A DNA stretch of 64,000 nucleotides, from positions 124,001-188,000 of the forward strand of contig JBFWNT010000002.1 of assembly GCA_050250915.1 (NCBI GenBank). Reading direction: 5' to 3'. This document shows positions 46,823-54,419 of the stretch, in pieces. Both the position numbers and the translations under genes were made by a program. Below the pieces are notes generated by a model. It worked only from the letters and a program-made list of their open reading frames with translations. It had not been told where the DNA came from and did not search any database. Within the stretch, counting starts at the first letter, position 1. Every line of letters begins with the position of its first letter. The stretch is from Miltoncostaea sp050250915 (lineage in GTDB: Bacteria; Actinomycetota; Thermoleophilia; Miltoncostaeales; Miltoncostaeaceae).

Positions 46823-49014
46823 CGGGTGGGTGCGCGCCGGCGGCTGCCGCCGCTCGGGTGGTCCGCGCCGTAGGCGCCGAGGATCTCCTCGGCGAGGTCC
46901 GCGACCGTCCGTCGCAGGGCGACCGGCTCGAACAGGACCGCCTCGCCCTGATACTTCAGGAGCTCCTTCACCAGCCACTCCTCGCTGGCGTAGGGGATCT
47001 CCACCAGCACGGAGCCGTCGGCGAAGCGCTCCCGGGAGCGGTGCTTCTCGAGCATCCACCGCGCGAGGCCCGGGTCGCACCACACCGACGCGCTCTGGGC
47101 GACGGTCTCGCCGGGCTGGGGGTGCGCGCCCCACGGCAGGTAGGGGCCGGAGGCCACGATCTCGGCGCGGCGGCTGAACTGCTCGTCGAGGAGGACGGCG
47201 CTCCGGATGCGGTCCAGGCGGAACGTGCGCTGCGCCTCCGCGCGGCGGCAGTAGGCGACGACGTACCAGGCGTCCTGGGCGTTCACGAGCAGGTGGGACT
47301 CGATCTGGCGCTTCGTGATCGCGCCGCGGGACTCCGTCCAGTAGTCGATCTCGAGGACGCGGTCCTCGCGGATCGCCTGGCTCACGGCCGCGGCGACGCC
47401 GGTGTCGGCGACCTGGGCGCGGCCCAGCTCGACGGTGGGGAGGCTGTCGGCGCCGATCGCGGCCTCCAGCTTCGCGCGGACGCTGCTGAGGGAGGTGCCG
47501 GCCTCCACCGGGAGGCGGTCGCCGATGAAGTCGAGCGTCCACAGCAGCGCCTTCGCCTCCAGCGGCGACAGGCGGGCCGGCCGGGCGAAGCGGTCGCCGT
47601 ACGTCTCCTTGAGGACGGCGACGGTGTCGCCCTCCAGCTGGGCGTACAGCGCGTAACAGCCGCCCCCGAAGTTGATGAGGTTGAGCAGGCCGATGTCGTC
47701 CTCGAGCACCTTGCGGTCGAGGTTGAGGGCCTCGCGCAGCTCGGAGGCCGGGATGTGGGCCTCCGGGGAGTCGCCGCAGGCGGCCAGCAGGCGCGTCATC
47801 AGCGCCAGCAGGCGCGCGAAGCGCTCCGCCGGGACCACCCGCTCCGGCGTGCCCTGTCCGCTCGCCGACGACGACGACGGCGCGGCCGCGGCGGCGCCGC
47901 CCACCGGCCCGGCCGCCGGGGCGCCGAGCTCGTCGTCGTCAAGCGCGACCGGCGGGGCGTCGGTGGGCGGGGCGATACGCCCGGCGCCGCCACCGCCGCC
48001 GCCCTGGTGGCGCTCGGCCACCAGCTCCAGGGCGCTCACCACGGCCTCGCCGAGGTCGGCCGGCTCCAACACGCGCGCCTCGGCGCCCAGGCCGAGGATC
48101 CAGGCGACCAGCTCGTGCTGGTTGCCGTAGGTCGTGGTGTAGACGCCGGAGCCGTCCGCGTTGATCTGGGTGGTGCCGTGGGCGCCGAACATCTGGTCCA
48201 CCCACCAGGCGATGGTGGGGGTGAGGGCGACGGTGGCCGTCTGCTCCTCGCCCTGGAGCTGCCACGGCGCGCGGTCGCGGTAGCGCGACAGGTCGAAGTC
48301 CTGCGGCGCCGGGAAGTCGTGCTCCGCGCGGGTCTTGAAGGTGATGCGCCCCTCGATGCGCGACAGCCGGAAGATCCGGGTGTCTTCGCGCTCGTGGGAG
48401 AAGCCGACCACGTACCAGTTCCCCGCCGAGTAGAGCAGGGAGTAGGGGTCGACCTCGCGCTCGGAGGTCTCGTCGCGGCCGATCGAGTAGTAGGTGAAGC
48501 GGATCGTCTTGCGGCGGCTGATGGCCGACTCGATCTTGGTGAGGTGGGCCGCGACCTCCGGGCCGTAGTCGCCGCCGAGCAGGTTCACGGAGACCGTGCG
48601 GGCGGCGTGGTCGTCGAGCGGGCTCGGGCGGCCGAGGGTGAGGTGCTGCAGCGCCAGGCGCAGCGGCTCCGCGTAGGCGAACTGCCCCTCCAGCAGGTAC
48701 AGGCAGGTCTGGAGGGCCGAGAGCTCCGCCGGGTCGAAGTCGAGCTCCGGCAGGTAGTAGTTCTCCGGCGGCAGCGCATAGAGGTCGCCCTGGAACGGGT
48801 CGTCCCCGGGGCGCTCCACCGCCAGGCGCAGGCCCATCGACTCGATCTCGGCCCGGTCGGCGTAGAAGCGGCGCAGGAACGCCTGCTCGGTCATGCCGCC
48901 GTAGCCCTCCACCGCCTCGTGGATCTCGTCGGCGGTCACCGGCCGCTGCTGCGACATCAGGAAGGCCACCAGGGAGAGCTGGCGGACCAGCTTGTCGTCG
49001 TCTCTCATCGCCAT
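46819..49014 (-). CDS. pafBC: Fused PafB-PafC WYL-domain transcriptional regulator
   Basis: PafB and PafC form an actinobacterial activator of the RecA-independent DNA-damage response and sense single-stranded DNA through WYL domains. Here one 731-residue protein carries both halves: an N-terminal winged helix (LSLVAFLMSQQRPVTADEIHE), a WYL domain (TIRFTYYSIGRDETSEREVDPYSLLYSAGNWYVVGF about 155-190), a WCX extension, an Ala/Gly/Ser-rich linker (about 340-390), then a second winged helix (PERFARLLALMTRLL) and WYL domain (LEIDYWTESRGAITKRQIESHLLV). Natural fusions are known in some actinobacteria. Start: ATG 49014 or 49008; a -10 box lies 37 bases upstream. It overlaps the glucosaminidase gene. 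Confidence 0.9.
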   Translation of the reverse strand: MAMRDDDKLVRQLSLVAFLMSQQRPVTADEIHEAVEGYGGMTEQAFLRRFYADRAEIESMGLRLAVERPGDDPFQGDLYALPPENYYLPELDFDPAELSALQTCLYLLEGQFAYAEPLRLALQHLTLGRPSPLDDHAARTVSVNLLGGDYGPEVAAHLTKIESAISRRKTIRFTYYSIGRDETSEREVDPYSLLYSAGNWYVVGFSHEREDTRIFRLSRIEGRITFKTRAEHDFPAPQDFDLSRYRDRAPWQLQGEEQTATVALTPTIAWWVDQMFGAHGTTQINADGSGVYTTTYGNQHELVAWILGLGAEARVLEPADLGEAVVSALELVAERHQGGGGGGAGRIAPPTDAPPVALDDDELGAPAAGPVGGAAAAAPSSSSASGQGTPERVVPAERFARLLALMTRLLAACGDSPEAHIPASELREALNLDRKVLEDDIGLLNLINFGGGCYALYAQLEGDTVAVLKETYGDRFARPARLSPLEAKALLWTLDFIGDRLPVEAGTSLSSVRAKLEAAIGADSLPTVELGRAQVADTGVAAAVSQAIREDRVLEIDYWTESRGAITKRQIESHLLVNAQDAWYVVAYCRRAEAQRTFRLDRIRSAVLLDEQFSRRAEIVASGPYLPWGAHPQPGETVAQSASVWCDPGLARWMLEKHRSRERFADGSVLVEIPYASEEWLVKELLKYQGEAVLFEPVALRRTVADLAEEILGAYGADHPSGGSRRRAPTR

Positions 49015-49050
49015 GGTCGGACCCCCGCAACCCCCTCCTGGAAGGGGTCG

Positions 49051-49056
49051 ATGATA
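49051..49056 (-). promoter_or_regulatory. -10 box of pafBC
   Basis: TATCAT on the minus strand (49056-49051) lies 36 bases before ATG 49014. The leader contains AGGAGGGGG, although at an unusually long distance from the start. Confidence 0.45.
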
Positions 49057-49141
49057 GCCCAGGCGCCCCCGCCGGGCCGCCGCGCGGGGGCCGGGAAGGG
49101 CGCACGGAGCGGGGAGGAAGGGCGGACCGTCACGGCGAGCG

Positions 49142-50170
49142 TCACGGCCCCTCCCCGGCGGCGGGCGCGGGCTCAGAACGGGCGGCCATGAGCTCCCGGT
49201 GGGCGGCCCCCGAGACGGCGAGCTCCAGGGGCACCAGGATGGCCACCGGCACGAGCGCCCACGTCATCTGGGGCACGAGCACCGCGGCCGTGCCGAGGCC
49301 CCCGAGCATGCCCGCCAGGATCACGCCCAGCTCGTTGCGGGTGACCGATCCGGCGTCGTCCGGGTCGACCGACGCGTGGAGCACCAGCGCCACCGCCGCG
49401 CCGATCGCCATCACCGCGAACGCCCCGTCCACCAGCGCCGTCAGGAGCGCCGCCGCGGCCAGCGAGATCGACGCCCACAGCACGCCGTAGCGCCGGCCGG
49501 CGGCGCCGAGCATCACGATGGTGGTGGTCTTCGGCGGGCGGGCGAGGCTGTCGGGGACGCGGTCGAGGTAGTGGTGCATCATCAGCATCGCGACGCACGT
49601 CGCGGCGTGGGCGATGCCGGCCAGGGCGACGCCGCCCGTCAGCGTCCCGGTCTGCAGGACGTACGCGCCCGACACGCACGCCCACGCGCACCCGAAGGCG
49701 ATCGCCTCGCCCGTGAACGGCCGGTACGCCGCCCGCACGGGCGGCAGGGTGTAGAGGATCGCCCCCAGGATCCCGAGGCCCCCGTAGAGGGCCAGCACCC
49801 ACCCCCATGTGAGCGCCGCCGCGACCCCGAGCGCCGCGGCCGCGAGCGTCGCCGCCACGCCGATCGCGATGAGGGCCCGCGGCCCCAGCAGGCCCGAGGC
49901 GATGACCTTGCTGCCGCCGCTGATCACGCGGGGCGAGGGGTCGCGGTCCGTGCCCGAGCGCCAGTCGGTGACCTCGTTGACGCAGTGGGCCACCAGCCCC
50001 TGCACCAGCACGCCCATCAGGATGGCGACCAGGTAGCCGGGGACCGAGATCCCGCCGTCGTGGGACCAGGCCATCGCCGTGCCGAGCGTGATCGCCGTGT
50101 AGGACCAGAGGAGCACGGGGATGACGCGGATCTCGAGCCAGAACCCGAGGAGCGCCCGGCGGACGGCCAT
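49142..50170 (-). CDS. UbiA-family polyprenyltransferase (candidate MqnP or MenA)
   Basis: A 342-residue membrane protein with about nine hydrophobic segments. The first prenyl-diphosphate/magnesium motif is NEVTDWRSGTDRD (about residue 65, N-x3-D-x5-D type), and a weaker second motif HYLDRVPDSLARPPK lies near residue 201. It transfers an isoprenoid chain to an aromatic acceptor in quinone synthesis. Because this window encodes MqnE of the futalosine route, MqnP is the more economical assignment, but MenA is not excluded. It starts with ATG 50170, leaderless behind TAGGGT. Confidence 0.85.
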   Translation of the reverse strand: MAVRRALLGFWLEIRVIPVLLWSYTAITLGTAMAWSHDGGISVPGYLVAILMGVLVQGLVAHCVNEVTDWRSGTDRDPSPRVISGGSKVIASGLLGPRALIAIGVAATLAAAALGVAAALTWGWVLALYGGLGILGAILYTLPPVRAAYRPFTGEAIAFGCAWACVSGAYVLQTGTLTGGVALAGIAHAATCVAMLMMHHYLDRVPDSLARPPKTTTIVMLGAAGRRYGVLWASISLAAAALLTALVDGAFAVMAIGAAVALVLHASVDPDDAGSVTRNELGVILAGMLGGLGTAAVLVPQMTWALVPVAILVPLELAVSGAAHRELMAARSEPAPAAGEGP

Positions 50171-50175
50171 GACCC

Positions 50176-50181
50176 ACCCTA
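50176..50181 (-). promoter_or_regulatory. -10 box of the UbiA gene (leaderless)
   Basis: TAGGGT on the minus strand (50181-50176) ends 5 bases before ATG 50170, without room for a ribosome site. Confidence 0.5.
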
Positions 50182-50234
50182 CCCCGAGCGGGCCCCATGG
50201 CGCGCCCCGCCGGGGCGCACGTACCGGCCGCTGC

Positions 50235-50240
50235 TACGCT
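50235..50240 (+). promoter_or_regulatory. -10 box of the 89-residue protein gene (leaderless)
   Basis: TACGCT ends 8 bases before ATG 50249. Together with the box for the UbiA gene it makes a compact divergent pair within 78 bases. Confidence 0.5.
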
Positions 50241-50248
50241 GCGCCCGG

Positions 50249-50518
50249 ATGCCGGTCTTCCAGCACGTCCACCAGCTCCCCACCGAGGACGAGCTCGCGC
50301 AGCTCGTGGGCGCGGCGACCCCGCACTTCGCGTTCCAGATCCGGGACCGGATCGCCCAGTACGCCGCCTCCCTGCCGCCGGACCACCCGCGCCAGCCGGA
50401 GTTGCAGGCGCACCTCCGGCGGCTCGACGATCTGGGCTACGGCGGCGAGTCCGGCGGGGTCACCCAGCCGGATCTGCCCCCGCGGGAGTCGCTGGCGCGG
50501 CTCCAGCCCGAGGGCTGA
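50249..50518 (+). CDS. Unrecognised 89-residue protein
   Basis: A small soluble protein, MPVFQHVHQLPTEDELAQ at the start, with a central helix-rich segment (FQIRDRIAQYAASLPPDHPRQPELQAHLRRLDDLGYG). I do not recognise a family. The leaderless promoter and a coding-like third-position GC pattern support translation. Its last 59 bases overlap the convergent NUDIX gene. Confidence 0.6.
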   Translation: MPVFQHVHQLPTEDELAQLVGAATPHFAFQIRDRIAQYAASLPPDHPRQPELQAHLRRLDDLGYGGESGGVTQPDLPPRESLARLQPEG

Positions 50519-51137
50519 CCGCCAGCGCCTGCCGCAGCACACCGCTGAAGATGCGGAGGATGCGGGCGGTCGCGCCCCACACGTCCTCGCCGCCCAGCGG
50601 ATAGCGCAGCGCCAGCGGCGCGGGGTCCGCCGGCAGCACCGCGTCCGCCCGTAACACCTCGGCCACCGGGACGTGGAACGCCCGCGCGACCTCCGCGTCG
50701 CTCGGCACCGGCTCCCAGCGGCCCTCCAGCAGGGCCACGAACGGCCGGATGATGAAGTTGGACGCCATCGTGTGGACGTCGTCGAGCTCGCCGACCACGC
50801 GCAGGGCGGCGCGGGGCAGCCCCACCTCCTCCTCGGTCTCGCGCAGGGCCGCGGCCTCCGGCGACGGGTCGCCGGGATCGACGACCCCGCCCGGCAGGGA
50901 GATCTGCCCCGGATGGGTCGGCATCTCGTCGCTGCGCTTCGTGAGCAGCAGGCTCGCCTGGCCGGCGCGGTCCGCCAGCACGATCAGCACCGCCGCCCGG
51001 CGCCCCGGCCCCGGCAGGGCCGCGGGCTCGCGGTCGCGCAGGACCCGGGCCAGCGCGTCGGCCAGCGCCACCGCCCCCGGCACGCGCGGCGGCGGGGTGA
51101 TGGGGGCGGCCGGAGACACGGTGGTCGAGTGTGGCAC
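50460..51137 (-). CDS. NUDIX hydrolase, coenzyme A pyrophosphatase type
   Basis: About 225 residues. LLLTKRSDEMPTHPGQISLPGG (split here: the CoA-binding LLT-x-RS-x5-H-x-GQ element, about residues 67-88) precedes the NUDIX box GGVVDPGDPSPEAAALRETEEE with R-E-x2-E-E intact. This arrangement is typical of NudL/CoAse proteins that hydrolyse CoA and its derivatives. Start is uncertain: GTG 51137 or 51119, neither with a good ribosome site. The C-terminus is low complexity (Ala/Pro/Gly) and overlaps the 89-residue gene. Confidence 0.88.
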   Translation of the reverse strand: MPHSTTVSPAAPITPPPRVPGAVALADALARVLRDREPAALPGPGRRAAVLIVLADRAGQASLLLTKRSDEMPTHPGQISLPGGVVDPGDPSPEAAALRETEEEVGLPRAALRVVGELDDVHTMASNFIIRPFVALLEGRWEPVPSDAEVARAFHVPVAEVLRADAVLPADPAPLALRYPLGGEDVWGATARILRIFSGVLRQALAVSPRAGAAPATPAGADPAG

Positions 51138-51146
51138 AGTCCACGC
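51129..51146. promoter_or_regulatory. Small inverted repeat at a divergent start region
   Basis: GTGTGG (51129-51134) and CCACGC (51141-51146) form an almost perfect inverted repeat around CACAGT, touching the starts of the leftward NUDIX gene and the rightward unknown gene. It could be an operator or chance. Confidence 0.2.
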
Positions 51147-51833
51147 ATGGCCCCCATCGACCACGACGCCGCGGTGCGCGACCTCGTGGAGCGCCTCGCC
51201 GCGGCCCGCGACGCCGCCGCCGCGGTGGCCGGGGAGGCGCCCGTCGGCGTCCGCGCCGTCGAGCCCGCCGCGGGCCGGCGCGCCTACGTCGCCGCCTTCG
51301 CCGGCCCGGCGTTCCTGTGCCTGGACGAGCGCCTGGCGCCCGAGGGCGACCCCCGCCGCGCCCACGAGACCGCCTCGGCCTCGCTGCTGTGGGAGCACGT
51401 CGAGGCGATCGTCGATCCGGACGCGCTCCGCGACCTGGCCGCCGCCATCGGCCGCCTGCTGGCGCTGGGCGGGGACCCGCCCGAGGTGACCGGGCCGCTC
51501 GAGACCGTCGCCGCCCGGGCGCTCGAGCTGGCCGCGTGGCGCGACGATCCGCTGCGGGCGGTCGCGTCGGTCCCCGACATCGACGAGGGCGCCGCCGTCC
51601 AGGACCGCCTGTGCGGCGCCTACGCCCGCTTCATGCGCGCCTCCGACCCGCTCGTCGCGGTGCAGGACACGCTGCCCGACGCCCTGATCGCGGCGCTGCG
51701 CGACGTGGAGGAGGCCGCCGCCCGCGCCGGCGCCGCCGACCGCCTCGCCGACCGCCTGGCGGCGGCGATGCCCGAGTGCGAGGACGGCGCCGCGCAGATG
51801 GTGGCGGCGTCGATCCGCGGGGCGCGCGCCTGA
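51147..51833 (+). CDS. Unrecognised 228-residue protein
   Basis: A soluble, alanine- and acid-rich, mostly helical protein beginning MAPIDHDAAVRDLVERLAAARDAAAA. A strand-rich segment (GRRAYVAAFAGPAFLCLDERLAPEG, about residues 43-67 read in two pieces) is followed by repeated amphipathic helices. No motif identifies a function. ATG 51147 lacks a ribosome site. A small monooxygenase-like gene follows with a possible CTGA overlap. Confidence 0.65.
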   Translation: MAPIDHDAAVRDLVERLAAARDAAAAVAGEAPVGVRAVEPAAGRRAYVAAFAGPAFLCLDERLAPEGDPRRAHETASASLLWEHVEAIVDPDALRDLAAAIGRLLALGGDPPEVTGPLETVAARALELAAWRDDPLRAVASVPDIDEGAAVQDRLCGAYARFMRASDPLVAVQDTLPDALIAALRDVEEAAARAGAADRLADRLAAAMPECEDGAAQMVAASIRGARA

Positions 51834-51850
51834 GCCTGCACGGCACCGAG

Positions 51851-52123
51851 GTGGCGTTCCGCCTCGGCCCCGGCACCGCCGACGAGGCGCGCGCGCTGGC
51901 CCAGGGCCTGGCCGCCGCGGCCGACGGGTGCCGGCGCCACGTGCTCTTCATCGACGAGGACGCCGGCGAGTACGGGTGCCTGGCCGAGTGGGACGACCCG
52001 GCCGACGCCGCCGGCTACGCCGACCGCCCCGCCACCCGCGCCGTGCTCGCCGGCCTGGAGGCGCGCACCGGCAGGCCGCCGCGGGTGCGGGTGTACGTGA
52101 TGGAGGAGGACACCCCGCTGTAG
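51851..52123 (+). CDS. Small dimeric alpha/beta-barrel (ABM-like) protein
   Basis: About 90 residues with the pattern strand (VAFRLGPG), helix (ADEARALAQGLAAAADGC), strand (HVLFIDEDAGEYGCLAEWDD), helix (ADAAGYADRPATRAVLAGLEA), strand (RVRVYVM), matching antibiotic-biosynthesis-monooxygenase-like barrels. No catalytic assignment is possible. GTG 51851 is the first canonical start. CTG at 51830, in frame and overlapping the previous stop as CTGAGC, would add seven residues and may be the true start. Confidence 0.65.
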   Translation: MAFRLGPGTADEARALAQGLAAAADGCRRHVLFIDEDAGEYGCLAEWDDPADAAGYADRPATRAVLAGLEARTGRPPRVRVYVMEEDTPL

Positions 52124-52128
52124 GGGCC

Positions 52129-52134
52129 TATACT
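52129..52134 (+). promoter_or_regulatory. -10 box of the dehydrogenase gene (leaderless)
   Basis: TATACT, the best -10 match in the window, ends 8 bases before ATG 52143 with no ribosome site between. Confidence 0.55.
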
Positions 52135-52142
52135 CGGCGGCG

Positions 52143-53237
52143 ATGGAGCCCAGGACGCTCGTCGTGATGGAGGGCGACCAGACGGGGCAGGAGCTCCTGG
52201 AGGAGGCCCTCCGGGTCCTCGACCCCGCCGTGACCGGCTTCCCCATCGTGGTGGAGCGCCACGACCTGTCGCTCGAGAACCGCCGCCGCACCAGGAACGG
52301 GTGCGTGTTCGAGGCGGCCGAGGCCACCGTTCGCCACGGCTTCGGGCTGAAGGCGGCGACGGTCACGCCGGAGGGGGCGGAGGACGTCGGCAGCCCCAAC
52401 GCGCTGCTGCGCGAGGCGATCGGCGGCAAGGTCATCATCCGCACCGGCCGGCGGCTCTCCGGGGTGCGGCCGATCGGCGGCATCCACGCGCCCATCTCGA
52501 TCGTGCGGATGGCGGTCGACGACGCGTACAACGCCCGCGAGTACCGCGAGCAGGACGGCGACGACGAGATCGCCTGGCGCGTCGAGCGCATCTCGCGCCG
52601 CACCTGCCGCGCCGTCGCCGAATTCAGCTTCCAGCAGGCGCGCCGGATGCGCGCGACCGTGTTCGGCGGCCCCAAGTGGACGGTCTCGCCGGTGTACGAG
52701 GGGATGCTGAAGGAGGAGCTCGACGCCGCCGCGGAGCGCCATCCCGACGTCCGCTACCGGCCGATCCTGATCGACGCGCTCTACGCGGCCCTGGTGAGCC
52801 ACGGCGGCGAGGCGCTGGTGGTCCCGGCGCTCAACCGCGACGGCGACTGCCTCTCGGACATGGTGCTCCAGCTCTTCGGCTCGATCGCGGGCGCCGAGTC
52901 GCAGCTGCTGGCCTTCGACGAGCAGTTCCGGGCGTCCGCCGTCATGGCCGAGGCCCCCCACGGCACGGCGCCGACCCTCCAGGGCAAGAACGTGGCGAAC
53001 CCCCTGGCCATGATCCTGGCCGGCGCGTCGGTGCTGCCGTACATGGGCGACGCCAGCGCCGCGACGGCGTCACGGGCGATCTACGAGGGCGCGCTGGAGG
53101 CGATCTCCGACGACGTGCGCACCGCCGACCTGGGCGGCCAGGTGGGCACCGACGAGTTCACCGACGAGGTCATCAAGCGCGTCCGCACCAAGCTGGACGT
53201 GTGGTCCGCGCTGGGGGAGAGCACCCTCCGCTACTGA
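52143..53237 (+). CDS. Isocitrate/isopropylmalate dehydrogenase family protein
   Basis: The 364-residue protein has the family's opening (VVMEGDQTGQELLEEALRVL), the substrate-helix region KVIIRTGRRLSGVRPIGG, the metal Asp segment LNRDGDCLSDMVLQLFGSIAG and the nucleotide loop APHGTAPTLQGKNVANPLAMILAG (read in two parts). The usual NLFGDILSD reads LNRDGDCLSD. The phosphorylation-loop and cofactor residues do not distinguish NAD from NADP or isocitrate from isopropylmalate by eye. It is monocistronic and leaderless; its end overlaps the leftward microprotein gene by 7 bases. Confidence 0.85.
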   Translation: MEPRTLVVMEGDQTGQELLEEALRVLDPAVTGFPIVVERHDLSLENRRRTRNGCVFEAAEATVRHGFGLKAATVTPEGAEDVGSPNALLREAIGGKVIIRTGRRLSGVRPIGGIHAPISIVRMAVDDAYNAREYREQDGDDEIAWRVERISRRTCRAVAEFSFQQARRMRATVFGGPKWTVSPVYEGMLKEELDAAAERHPDVRYRPILIDALYAALVSHGGEALVVPALNRDGDCLSDMVLQLFGSIAGAESQLLAFDEQFRASAVMAEAPHGTAPTLQGKNVANPLAMILAGASVLPYMGDASAATASRAIYEGALEAISDDVRTADLGGQVGTDEFTDEVIKRVRTKLDVWSALGESTLRY

Positions 53238-53329
53238 CCCCTGCGCCGGTTCTTCATCACGATGAGGACCGCGATCAGCACCACGAGCACCACCACGCCG
53301 ACGATGCCGATCACGTCGACGGGGTTCAG
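53231..53329 (-). CDS. 32-residue single-pass membrane microprotein (CTG start)
   Basis: Read leftward from CTG 53329: a short polar start (NPVD), one transmembrane helix VIGIVGVVVLVVLIAVLIVM, then a basic tail KNRRRGQ, so N-out/C-in by the positive-inside rule. The CTG overlaps the MarR-like gene stop (CTGA). The only canonical alternative is GTG at 53314, which would begin inside the helix. The clean helix-plus-basic-tail design argues for a real protein. Function unknown; it may anchor or modulate a partner from the upstream genes. Confidence 0.6.
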   Translation of the reverse strand: MNPVDVIGIVGVVVLVVLIAVLIVMKNRRRGQ

Positions 53330-53772
53330 GCCGCGTCCTCGTCGTCGGTCGTGGGGCCCTCGGCGAGGAAGCCCAGCAGGTCCTCCACGGTGAAGCGGCC
53401 GCTCTGCATGGAGGCCACCAGCCCGTAGACGGTGGCGGTGTGCGGGCGGTTCATCACGTACGCGCGCATCGCCTCGTTGGCGTCGGACTCGATCGCGGCC
53501 GCCCGCTCCACGCCCCGCTCGGTCACGGCGATCCCGTTGGGCTTCGCCTCGGCCATGCGCAGGTCGATCAGCCGGGCGCAGAGGTTGGTGAGCTCCTCGG
53601 GCTCGGCGCCGAGGCGCTCGGCCAGGGCGGTCACGGCGTGGGGCCCCGGGTCGGCCACGAGCTCGCGGAGGATCAGATACGAGCCGGCGGACAGCCCGGC
53701 GTCCTGGACCGTCTGATCCAGGACACCCGCCAGCTCGGCGAGGAGCTGGAGGTCCTCCTCATCGCGCAGCAT
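53326..53772 (-). CDS. MarR-like winged-helix protein
   Basis: The 148 residues begin MLRDEEDLQLLAELAGVLDQ and follow the MarR plan: a dimerisation helix, LSAGSYLILRELVAD, then helix-turn-helix HAVTALAERLGAEPEELTNLCARLIDL and a wing (PNGIAVTERG). An acidic tail (TTDDEDAA) ends it. It is part of a leftward gene cluster behind a DUF1802 gene and a ferredoxin. Autoregulation or ligand cannot be inferred. Confidence 0.75.
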   Translation of the reverse strand: MLRDEEDLQLLAELAGVLDQTVQDAGLSAGSYLILRELVADPGPHAVTALAERLGAEPEELTNLCARLIDLRMAEAKPNGIAVTERGVERAAAIESDANEAMRAYVMNRPHTATVYGLVASMQSGRFTVEDLLGFLAEGPTTDDEDAA

Positions 53773-53790
53773 CAGGCGACCCCGGCGGCG

Positions 53791-54117
53791 CTACGGGCCG
53801 TCGCGGTGCGCCGGCGCGGGGCGCGTGAGCGTGCGGGTGGCGCCGCCCCAGGTGCGGCCGGTGATGCCGCGGTCGTCGAGGATCCGCAGCGCGGAGCGCA
53901 CCACGCCGGCGCCGGCGCCGTGGCCGTGCGTATTGGCCACGGTGATCGCGAAGTCGTGGTCGCCGGGGCCGTACGCGGGCCGCGCGTTGGCGCGGGCCAG
54001 CGACACGCGGGCGTCCGAGAGCCGGCGGGCGTCGTCGAGCGTGACGTAGACCTCGAAGAAGGCCCAGTCGGACGGCTGCTCCGCGAGCATGTCGTCGAAC
54101 GCCTGGGTGTGGTTCAT
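53791..54117 (-). CDS. Unrecognised 108-residue protein
   Basis: Starts MNHTQAFDDMLAEQPSDWAF with ATG 54117 overlapping the ferredoxin stop (ATGA). Contains FEVYVTLDDARRLSDARVSLAR and a DHDFAITVANTHGHGAGAGVV segment with several His residues (about residues 60-81), then a basic C-terminus. I do not recognise it. Coupling to a [2Fe-2S] ferredoxin and DUF1802 protein suggests a shared process; the clustered His might bind metal. Confidence 0.65.
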   Translation of the reverse strand: MNHTQAFDDMLAEQPSDWAFFEVYVTLDDARRLSDARVSLARANARPAYGPGDHDFAITVANTHGHGAGAGVVRSALRILDDRGITGRTWGGATRTLTRPAPAHRDGP

Positions 54118-54419
54118 GCCGCGCCCTCCCGTCGCCGTGCCTCGAGCCGCGGTACCACGGCCCCCTCGCCCAGGTCGCGGGCCACGATCTCGGCCACGTC
54201 GGCCACGCCGACGGGCGCGTACCACGCGCCGGTGGGGTAGCAGCACACCACCGGACCCCGGCCGCAGAGTGGGCCGATGCAGCCGGTCTGGCTCTGCACC
54301 ACCTCGTCCTCCTCGAGCCCCTGGGCGTGGCGCTGGGCGGCCATCTCCGTGTACACGTCCAGCGCGCCGCGGGACGTGCAGTCCGGCCCCCGGCAGACGA
54401 GCACGTGCGCCCGCGTCAC
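54114..54419 (-). CDS. Thioredoxin-like [2Fe-2S] ferredoxin
   Basis: The 101-residue protein shows the thioredoxin-like ferredoxin cysteine pattern: VLVCRGPDCTSRGAL (about residues 7-21) and TGCIGPLCGRGPVVCCYPTG (about 48-67), giving four cluster cysteines plus one extra, followed by the conserved WYAPV. This family also occurs as the NuoE/HoxE C-terminal domain and as stand-alone electron carriers. Partner enzyme is unknown. GTG 54419 overlaps the DUF1802 stop. Confidence 0.85.
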   Translation of the reverse strand: MTRAHVLVCRGPDCTSRGALDVYTEMAAQRHAQGLEEDEVVQSQTGCIGPLCGRGPVVCCYPTGAWYAPVGVADVAEIVARDLGEGAVVPRLEARRREGAA

